Below, in pieces: positions 45,901-52,024 of a stretch of 64,000 nt of DNA. The DNA lies in the NCBI RefSeq assembly GCF_034932365.1, contig NZ_JAYGHR010000003.1:124001-188000 (forward strand), written 5' to 3'. Source of the DNA: Capilliphycus robustus. GTDB taxonomy: Bacteria > Cyanobacteriota > Cyanobacteriia > Cyanobacteriales > Microcoleaceae. Under the pieces are notes generated by a model. It was not told the DNA's origin, searched no databases, and saw nothing but the letters and a program-made list of their open reading frames with translations. The position numbers and the translations under genes are program-made. Each line of letters begins with the position of its first letter. Positions within the stretch are counted from its first letter, which is position 1.

Positions 45901-47622
45901 GTTTATGCGGTTGCTATTAGCCCAGATGGTCAAACGATTGCTTCAGCGAGTCGAGACAAAACGGTTAAATTGTGGAATATTGACGGCAGTTTACGCACCA
46001 CAATTAACGCTCACGATGCCGAAGTTTATGCGGTTGCTTTTAGCCCCGATGGTCAAACGATTGCTTCGGCGAGTCGAGATAAAACGGTTAAACTCTGGAA
46101 ATTTGATGGCAGTTTCATTAGCGTTTTAAAAGGTCATCAAGCCCCCGTTAGAGGCGTTGCTTTTAGCCCCGATGGTCAAACAATAGCGTCAGCAAGTGAA
46201 GACAAAACCCTGAAACTTTGGCAGATTGAAACCCTGAAAACTCCAACGTTACAAACTACTTTAACCGATCATAGTCGGGAAGTCTTTGGCGTCACCTTCA
46301 GCCCCGATGGTCAGACTATTGCTTCCGCGAGTTTGGATGGTACTGTTAAACTGTGGAACCGCAATAGCACCTTGCAAAAAACCCTCACCGGGCATAATAA
46401 TCAAGTGTATGCTGTGGCATTTAGCCCCGATGGTCAAACAATAGCTTCCGTCAGTGCAGACAAAACCATTAAACTGTGGAACCGCAATGGCACCTTGCAA
46501 AAAACCCTGATTGGGCATGATAATGAAGTTTGGAAGGTGGCGTTTAGCCCCGATGGTCGAACCTTAGCTTCCGCGAGTGGAGACAAAACCGTTAGACTCT
46601 GGCAGCTTAACAATAGTCTCCTGACTCGACTGAGAGTTTCTGAAGACCAGGTTTGGGGGGTGGCGTTTAGTCGGGATGGTCAAACAATAGCTTCCGCCAG
46701 TCGCGACAAAACCGTTAAACTCTGGAACCGAGATGGAACTTTCCGAAGGACTTTGCAAGGTCATACTGCGGAGGTGACGGCGATGGCGTTCAGTCCCGAT
46801 GGTCAGACCATCGCTTCGACGAGTTGGGATAGAACGATTAAACTGTGGAATGCAGACGGGACGTTACGCACAACCTTGACTGACCATCAAGATTTAGTTT
46901 ACGCTGTAGCCTTCAGCCCCGATGGTCAAAAAATGGTTTCCGCGAGTTCCGATAAAACGGTGAAACTGTGGAAACTGCAACCCAACAGCCCACCTGTGGT
47001 TCTCAAAACCCTCAACGGCTTTGAAAGTGAGGTTTGGGATGTTGTTTTTAGTCCCGATGGTCAGAAGATAGCGGCAGCGAGTCGAGAGGGAACGGTGAAA
47101 CTCTGGGATACTAACGGTGTGTTGTTAGGGACCTTAGAAGCTCATCAAGCCGGAGTGAAAGCTGTAGCCTTTAGTTTTGATGGTCAAATGTTGGCTTCCG
47201 CGAGTTCCGATCAAACGGTCAAATTGTGGAAGTTGCAGACCGATAAACCCCCAACTTTATTCAAGACGCTTAACGATCATAATGGGGAAGTTTCTAGCGT
47301 TGCCTTTAGTCCGAATGGTCAAACCATCGCTTCAGGGAGTCAAGATGGAACCGTTAAACTCTGGAGTAATAATGGGGATCTGCTCTCAACCCTTAACGCT
47401 CACGATGAAGGAGTTCGGGAAGTCGCGTTTAGTTGGGATGGTTTAACTCTCGCTTCTGCCAGTAATGATCAAACCGTTATTTTGTGGAATTTACCACAAG
47501 TTCTCGATCAAAGTCAACTGTTACGTCAAGGATGCGCTTGGGTGGAGAATTATCTTCAATATTATCCTCCAGTTCATCAAAGCGATCGCTCGATTTGTGA
47601 TTCGATGGAAACGAAACCTTAA
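42961..47622 (+). CDS. CHAT protease-nSTAND1 NTPase-WD40 fusion protein
   Basis: 1553 residues. A CHAT (caspase-like) domain occupies about 135-375, with His249 in ILFFAGHSQ and Cys295 in LAIFNSCDG as the dyad. nSTAND1 follows from CPYRGLFAFNEEDAHLFFGRE, with Walker A GASGSGKS at 429-436 and Walker B VALIIDQFEELY near 530. A membrane-like segment (about 843-862, SGLSGGLVLAVSLATVAV) leads to 14 WD40 repeats (about 933-1525), two seven-bladed propellers or equivalent, each with AFSPDGQTIASAS and VKLWN. The tail is a short Cys-containing helix (GCAWVENYL). A ligand-sensing, self-assembling protease is inferred from known STAND-protease fusions. Confidence 0.9.
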   Translation: MIPELQKSLNSELSRVVVLGLGMGNLQTGFPRVCVQIRNQASSVLAQFVASLPPEPALIELYQSWKLVYQSLCQRHPLLSLEEDDELEIELGGVTNVSQVSFKELSLQFHNQLNHWLTSESFLQLEQQLRSHLDASQEIRVILETPDEILRRLPWQNWQFFQDYPLAELALSQPEYHIPQSSQLKPTKTAVRILAVFGNSRGIDLTTERKMLQNLTDAEPQFLINPTRQQFETHLGDSRGWDILFFAGHSQTQSQTGRIYLNDHPTDNSLTLEELSTDLKLAIFNGLKLAIFNSCDGLGLAKALEHLHIPTVIVMREPVPNYVAQEFLKHFLETFAVQRLSFYRSVQQARFQLQTLEDEFPGASGLPIICQNPSVEAPTWLQLGGTPPCPYRGLFAFNEEDAHLFFGRETFTQTLVKAVNSHSLIAVVGASGSGKSSVVFAGLVPQLRQDLTQQWQIISIRPGQNPIETLAAALIRSIHWQPANDSAQEEPYHHRLLELELAVELKQDKQALAEILYRYLQNFLHRRVALIIDQFEELYTQTSEEERQTFLEGLLIAINLVPRLSLILTLRADFYGYALSYRPLSDALQGSVYNLGPMSREELQSVIEQPAAKMQVQLEQGLTDTLIAATWEQPGRLPLLEFALTQLWSKQQKGWLTHQAYEQIGGVETALAKHAEGVYNQLSLHDKSRTQRVFLQLVQPGEETDCRRLATRDEVHPENWDIVTHLASVRLVVTNRNNITGEETVEIVHEALIRNWQSLEQWIKSDREFRNWQEQLRTLFHQWENSDSDASALLRGKLLADAEYWQQKRPNELSSSDQYFIEKSITLRDAELQQKKRRRQLTISGLSGGLVLAVSLATVAVGQWQNSLVNEIKAITQSSESLFASDNQLDALVEALQAKQKLQQLRLLNPTLKTRVEQVLHRAIYNVVESNRLGGHQDWVWQVAISPDGQTIVSASSDKTLKLWNIDGSLRTTINAHHAEVYAVAISPDGQTIASASRDKTVKLWNIDGSLRTTINAHDAEVYAVAFSPDGQTIASASRDKTVKLWKFDGSFISVLKGHQAPVRGVAFSPDGQTIASASEDKTLKLWQIETLKTPTLQTTLTDHSREVFGVTFSPDGQTIASASLDGTVKLWNRNSTLQKTLTGHNNQVYAVAFSPDGQTIASVSADKTIKLWNRNGTLQKTLIGHDNEVWKVAFSPDGRTLASASGDKTVRLWQLNNSLLTRLRVSEDQVWGVAFSRDGQTIASASRDKTVKLWNRDGTFRRTLQGHTAEVTAMAFSPDGQTIASTSWDRTIKLWNADGTLRTTLTDHQDLVYAVAFSPDGQKMVSASSDKTVKLWKLQPNSPPVVLKTLNGFESEVWDVVFSPDGQKIAAASREGTVKLWDTNGVLLGTLEAHQAGVKAVAFSFDGQMLASASSDQTVKLWKLQTDKPPTLFKTLNDHNGEVSSVAFSPNGQTIASGSQDGTVKLWSNNGDLLSTLNAHDEGVREVAFSWDGLTLASASNDQTVILWNLPQVLDQSQLLRQGCAWVENYLQYYPPVHQSDRSICDSMETKP

Positions 47623-47643
47623 AAGGGTGTTGGGTGTTGGGCG

Positions 47644-47784
47644 TTGGGCGGGTTTATGTCACTTATTTGTGGGAAGACAGACATCTATTGACAACCCGCC
47701 CCTACAGAATGTGATCAGGGGTTGGGCGGGTTTATGTCACTTATTTGTGGGAAGACAGACATCTATTGACAACCCGCCCCTACA
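47644..47784. repeat. Two direct copies of a GGGCGGGTT palindromic element, 78 bp apart
   Basis: Copies at 47644-47706 and 47722-47784, each 63 bp with ends TTGGGCGGGTTT and AACCCGCCCCTACA. They look identical along their length. The family is also at 25.9 and 31.2 kb, so this is a small palindromic mobile-type repeat. Confidence 0.8.
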
Positions 47785-47906
47785 TCACTCCAGGGCTGTT
47801 TCATTCTCAACCAGAAATTTTATGACCTAACCCCCCAACCCCCTTCCCTGGAAGGGAAGGAGGAGTAATTAATAGTTTTAGACATTTAATAATAAAAAAA
47901 AATACT

Positions 47907-48118
47907 CCCCTCTCGATTAATAAATAGTCCCGCCAGGGACACTTTTTCCCTCTCCTCGTAGGAGAGGGTTAGGGAGAGGTGGAGAGGGTTAGGGAGAGGT
48001 GGAGAGGGTTAGGGAGAGGTGGAGAGGGTTAGGGAGAGGTGGAGAGGGTTAGGGAGAGGTGGAGAGGGGTTGGGGGAGAGGTTCTAAGCAAATGTTTATC
48101 GACTTTGAAACAGCCCTG
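47907..48118. repeat. Interspersed element copy B with 20-bp tandem expansion
   Basis: Left module 47907-47954 (CCCCTCTCGATTAATAAATA and onward), then five perfect 20-bp copies of GGAGAGGGTTAGGGAGAGGT at 47961-48060 with a degenerate sixth at 48061-48080, then the right module 48071-48118 shared with 25870-25918. The left module is inverted in copy A. Non-coding; it fills the gap up to folD. Confidence 0.8.
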
Positions 48119-48123
48119 CTGCA

Positions 48124-48999
48124 TCACTGTAAACTGTACTGAACCCGTTGCTTGTAACTCCAGAGGGTATTTTGTAACAGCATGGCGACGGTCATTGGCC
48201 CGACACCACCCGGAACGGGGCTAATATAATCCACTAAAGGTTCGACACCTGCAAAATCAACATCTCCAACAATCACTGAGCGCCCTTCATAGTCGGTAAT
48301 CCGGTTAATTCCAACATCAACCACCACAGCGCCCGGTTTAACCATTTGAGGGGTAATTAGTTTAGGATAACCCGCCGCGACGACTAAAATCTCAGCATCA
48401 CAGGTGAGTTTTGCTAAATCTCGCGTTTTAATATGAGCAATAGATACGGTACTTTCTGCTTCCAACAACATCAACGCCATTGGTTTTCCCACTAAAATAC
48501 TCGCCCCAACCACCACCGCATCTTTACCTGCGACCTCTATGTTATATTCCCGTAATAACTGCATCACGCCTGCGGGTGTACAACTGCGAAGTCCTGCTTC
48601 TCCTCGTACCAGTCGCCCCATATTTGCCGGATGAAGCCCGTCTACATCCTTATCGGGGGAGATCTCGTATAATAGCGGAATCGCGTTCAGATGAGGCGGT
48701 AGGGGGAGCTGAAGCAATATTCCATCAACAGTTGGGTTGTTGTTTAAAGAATGTATGACCTCTGTTAACTCGGCTTGAGAGATATTTGCGGGAAAATGGG
48801 AACCAAATGATACAATTCCCACTTGTTCACAAGCCCGTTCTTTATTGCGAACATAAACCGCACTGGCTGGGTTTTCCCCCACCATCAACACCGCTAGCCC
48901 CGGCGGACGTCCAACTTTGACTTGCAGAGATTGAATTTCTTGCTGTAACTGGGTTCTAATTTTTTGAGCGAGCGCTTTACCATCTAATACGTTAGCCAT
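48124..48999 (-). CDS. folD: Bifunctional methylenetetrahydrofolate dehydrogenase/cyclohydrolase
   Basis: 291 residues from the ATG at 48997-48999. FolD oxidises 5,10-methylene-THF with NADP+ to methenyl-THF, then hydrolyses it to 10-formyl-THF for purine and fMet-tRNA synthesis. Motifs: YVRNKERACEQVGI with the catalytic Lys, GILLQLPLP, DKDVDGLHPANMG, VVGASILVGKP, and PVPGGVGPMTVAMLLQNT. The alternative start 11 codons upstream adds an atypical tail. The gene lies at the edge of a repeat cluster. Confidence 0.95.
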   Translation of the reverse strand: MANVLDGKALAQKIRTQLQQEIQSLQVKVGRPPGLAVLMVGENPASAVYVRNKERACEQVGIVSFGSHFPANISQAELTEVIHSLNNNPTVDGILLQLPLPPHLNAIPLLYEISPDKDVDGLHPANMGRLVRGEAGLRSCTPAGVMQLLREYNIEVAGKDAVVVGASILVGKPMALMLLEAESTVSIAHIKTRDLAKLTCDAEILVVAAGYPKLITPQMVKPGAVVVDVGINRITDYEGRSVIVGDVDFAGVEPLVDYISPVPGGVGPMTVAMLLQNTLWSYKQRVQYSLQ

Positions 49000-49296
49000 A
49001 GGAATTTTGGGGCTTAAAAAGACATCATTCACTCATATTCACATAAGCCTGTTTTGTTGGCTATATTCGGAACAAAAGCAATATCACCCACCGTCAATCT
49101 TTGTAGATTGAGTTATGTATCATAACTCCTTGCTTAAATTTACAGGTGAGGTGGGAAAATTGCCAAACTTCCCAACTCACCTCTTTAGTTTTCCGAACCT
49201 CGATCAAGATGCCAGAATTTGCTGCTATTGTGAATCTGAGGCAAATTTCAAACGGTTCAACTGTTGCCTAAAATTTTACCGGATGTTTTCTGTTCC

Positions 49297-49773
49297 ATGA
49301 CTACTACAACCCAGCCGAAATTCGTTCAGGTGTCTCCCACTGTGATGTTATTATGTTTAACACCGTTGTTGTTTGGCTGCAATCAGTTGGCGACTTCAAC
49401 GGCGAAACTCTCTCTCAATGTTACTCCCATTGAAAAGCTGGAGAAACGCAAAGCAGAGGCGAAGGTTTACATTAAAGGAACCGTAGAAAGTCATGCGCCC
49501 TTTGTCGGTGCGGCAGCCTATCAGCTTCAGGATAACACGGGTGAAGTTTGGGTATTCACGACTGAGCGTTTACCTGAGTTGGGACAGGAAATCCTCGTTC
49601 GCGGTAAAGTAAGTTATGAGAGTATTACCCTCAAAGAACTCCCTGAACAAGATATTGGTGGGGTTTATCTCAAAGAACTTGAACGAATTCAAGAACCTTC
49701 ACCGGAAAACAGCGACAAAGAAACAAAGCCTTCTATTCCTCAGTCTGAACCAGTTGTTGAGGAAAAAGAATGA
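49297..49773 (+). CDS. Lipoprotein with OB-fold-like domain
   Basis: 158 residues from the ATG at 49297. A hydrophobic signal (VMLLCLTPLLFGC) ends in Cys28, the lipobox cysteine. The next ~75 residues (KVYIKGTVESHAPFVGAAAYQLQD, GEVWVFTTERLPELGQEILVRGKV) look like a small OB-fold, similar to bacterial OB-fold lipoproteins. The tail is Glu/Pro-rich and disordered. Its stop overlaps the NUDIX start (ATGA at 49770-49773), so the two are translationally coupled, though the link in function is unclear. Confidence 0.75.
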   Translation: MTTTTQPKFVQVSPTVMLLCLTPLLFGCNQLATSTAKLSLNVTPIEKLEKRKAEAKVYIKGTVESHAPFVGAAAYQLQDNTGEVWVFTTERLPELGQEILVRGKVSYESITLKELPEQDIGGVYLKELERIQEPSPENSDKETKPSIPQSEPVVEEKE

Positions 49774-50210
49774 CAAACTTACCCGTTCATGTGGCTTTGG
49801 CTATTCTTTACCGAGAAGGTAAGTTTTTGATGCAACTCCGAGATGATATTCCGGGTATTGTATATCCTGGCGTTTGGGGTTTATTTGGGGGTCATGTTGA
49901 ACCCGGTGAAACCCCTGAAATAGCAGTCAAACGAGAATTAATCGAAGAAATCGGCTATGAAATCTCTGAAGTTTCAGCGTTTGGTTGGTACAGTGAAACA
50001 AACGTCATTCGTCATGTTTTTTACGCCCGTTTAACCGTTGATCTTGATCAATTAGTTCTCAATGAAGGCTGGGATATGGGATTAATCACTCCTGAACAAA
50101 TTCGCTACAGTCAAGCCTACTCCCAAAAAGCCGGAATGGTGCGATCGCTTGGTCGTCCCCATCAACATATTTTACTCGATTTTCTCGAACAAAAACAAGA
50201 AATCCTCTAG
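49770..50210 (+). CDS. NUDIX hydrolase
   Basis: 146 residues. The NUDIX box GHVEPGETPEIAVKREL followed by IEEIGYE fits G-x5-E-x7-REUxEExGU, so it binds a divalent metal and cleaves nucleoside diphosphate-linked compounds. N-terminal LPVHVALAILYREGKFLMQLR and PGVWGLFGGH are the usual lead-in. Substrate is unknown. It overlaps the preceding lipoprotein by 4 bp. Confidence 0.93.
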   Translation: MTNLPVHVALAILYREGKFLMQLRDDIPGIVYPGVWGLFGGHVEPGETPEIAVKRELIEEIGYEISEVSAFGWYSETNVIRHVFYARLTVDLDQLVLNEGWDMGLITPEQIRYSQAYSQKAGMVRSLGRPHQHILLDFLEQKQEIL

Positions 50211-50489
50211 GAATAGAACAGTGGCTTGAGTCAAAGTGAGTCACGTAGTTATAAGGGTTTAAAGTTAACTGTCCGCCCACTACGCAGCCAATGTTCTGTT
50301 TTTTTGGCGATCGCACTAGACTTCCGCTCAGAGAACGGTATAATAAGGTTGGCATTGCTCCGAAGTTCATAGCAGTTTGTGAGCGAGTCAATTCTAACTT
50401 CACTTTTCGAGCGAGGTTGAGAAAAAAACGTTCATCAATAATTGCTGATTCTCGTGAGTTGTTGCTGAGATTTGAGCAAGGAAACATCA

Positions 50490-50939
50490 ATGTCAGAAGA
50501 AACAAAAGCGAACGAGACTGATCAAGCTGAATCTAAAAACGCTGCTGCCGCGAAAAAAGAAAAGCCGCCTGCTGTTGAGGATAAGCCTTTTGCTGAGTTT
50601 ATCGAACAAGATTATCTTCCCGCTTTGAAAAAGGCTTTAGGTTCTCAAGGGGTTGAGGACTTAGACCTAAAGTTTGCCCAAGAAAAGCTTCCGGCTGGGT
50701 TAGGGAATTCTGAACAGTGTTGGCAAGTTATAGGTCAATGGCAAAGCGGTAAACGTCAATTTAATGTTTACTTTCCCAATGAAGATATTAAAGCTCAAAA
50801 AGTATTTTCCTGTGCTGCAAATGGCAAACCGAGTATAATCGAGCCGTTTTTGGGAGATGAGCGCAAAATTACACTTCCCTTGCTGGTTTTTGGTGTGGTT
50901 CAGCGACTCAATGCTCAAAAGTGGTTAAATCGTAATTAA
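50490..50939 (+). CDS. DUF2996-family cyanobacterial protein
   Basis: 149 residues from the ATG at 50490, with AAGGAA upstream. A charged Ala/Lys/Glu-rich N-terminus (about 30 residues) precedes a compact domain (FAEFIEQDYLPALKKALGSQG, EDLDLKFAQEKLPAG, SGKRQFNVYFPNEDIKAQKVFSC, LPLLVFGVVQRLN) that I recognise as DUF2996, conserved in cyanobacteria and plastids. Function is not known. The 279 bp upstream holds the promoter region, with a HIP1 octamer. Confidence 0.8.
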   Translation: MSEETKANETDQAESKNAAAAKKEKPPAVEDKPFAEFIEQDYLPALKKALGSQGVEDLDLKFAQEKLPAGLGNSEQCWQVIGQWQSGKRQFNVYFPNEDIKAQKVFSCAANGKPSIIEPFLGDERKITLPLLVFGVVQRLNAQKWLNRN

Positions 50940-51082
50940 GTCTTTCTATTTTCAACTGGATGTCTAAGTCAGTTTTTAGTAAAATGCTGGCTTATTTTTA
51001 TGGATTGAGCTAATTGTTAAATTTTGTAAAAATTATTATAATTGATCAAAGAACAGACCGATTAACGACCCTATCTAAAATT

Positions 51083-51484
51083 ATGGTTGAGAAAGTGCAG
51101 AAATCCGAACAGGAGTGGAAACAACAACTCACTCCCGAACAGTTCCAAGTCACCCGTAAACACGGAACCGAACGAGCCTTTACAGGCAAATATCACGATA
51201 ATAAACAACCTGGAATTTACAAATGCGTTTGTTGTGGGACTGAGTTATTCACCTCAGATGCTAAATACGACTCAGGAACAGGTTGGCCAAGTTTTTGGAA
51301 ACCCGTTACCGAAGCAAATGTTACTTGCAAAGACGATAATAGCCTGTTCATGCGACGTACAGAAGTATTATGTGCGAGTTGCGATGCTCATTTAGGTCAT
51401 GTGTTTAATGATGGCCCCGCTCCCACAGGTCAACGCTATTGCATGAACTCCGCCGCCCTTGACTTTGTTCCCGCAGAGTCCTAA
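51083..51484 (+). CDS. msrB: Peptide-methionine (R)-S-oxide reductase
   Basis: 133 residues from the ATG at 51083. MsrB reduces methionine-R-sulfoxide in oxidised proteins using thioredoxin. Zinc-binding pairs CVCC and CASC, GTGWPSFWKPV, and the active-site RYCMNSAAL are all present. Upstream in-frame codons lack conservation and a ribosome site. It is monocistronic on the plus strand. Confidence 0.95.
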   Translation: MVEKVQKSEQEWKQQLTPEQFQVTRKHGTERAFTGKYHDNKQPGIYKCVCCGTELFTSDAKYDSGTGWPSFWKPVTEANVTCKDDNSLFMRRTEVLCASCDAHLGHVFNDGPAPTGQRYCMNSAALDFVPAES

Positions 51485-51524
51485 CAAACTGCACTAATTG
51501 TTGATTTTTTGCTCAGGAGACTGA

Positions 51525-51548
51525 CCACAAAGACACAAAGGCACAAAG
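51525..51548. repeat. CACAAAGACACAAAG interspersed repeat
   Basis: Reads CCACAAAGACACAAAGGC and on; it is the inverted form of the CTTTGTGTC core of the 70-bp array at 21034-21230. It lies between msrB and the ferredoxin gene. Confidence 0.55.
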
Positions 51549-51593
51549 ATTAGATGGGGACAACCCTACCTCACGGGTTGCCCCTGATTATCG

Positions 51594-51896
51594 TTAACGC
51601 TTGGGTTTAGTATTAATACTAACCGGGCCATTAACCATTGTTTGGCAAGCCAGTCGATAAGTATCGGGTTTTTTCTTGAGGATGCGTTTTTCGGCGTCAG
51701 TAGGGGGTGAGAGATTTTCCATTCCTTCAACGACTTCTACAATACAAGTTCCACATTGACCAAAGCCCCCACAATTCATCATTTTTCCCATAAAGGTATA
51801 GAGATCAATTTGCTTTTCTAGGGCTTTAATCCTCAAGTTTGCGCCGTCTGCTGCAATAATTTCCTGATTTTCGTTGACAAATTTAATGTTAGCCAT
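51594..51896 (-). CDS. 2Fe-2S ferredoxin
   Basis: 100 residues. The cluster ligands are CGGFGQCGTC (C-x5-C-x2-C) plus a later LACQ, the beta-grasp ferredoxin arrangement with one extra residue in the first spacing compared with plant-type PetF. It is shorter in the middle than petF and has a basic C-terminus (NTKPKR). It is probably a specialised electron carrier rather than the main photosynthetic ferredoxin. The ATG at 51894-51896 is the start. Confidence 0.85.
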   Translation of the reverse strand: MANIKFVNENQEIIAADGANLRIKALEKQIDLYTFMGKMMNCGGFGQCGTCIVEVVEGMENLSPPTDAEKRILKKKPDTYRLACQTMVNGPVSINTKPKR

Positions 51897-52024
51897 TCGA
51901 GATTCCTGAGTTCAATTTCTTTAAACTTATAAAAAAATGTTAACAAAATGAAGAATCATTCGTGATTCTGTGTTAAACATACAGAGTCAAAAAACCCTGA
52001 TTTGAGATCAGCAACGACACCCGT

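Noticed and set aside
48481..48540. FolD motif GASILVGKP instead of GRSxxVGxP taken as a lost key residue
   Set aside because: E. coli FolD, as I recall it, also has Ala at this site, so this is normal variation.
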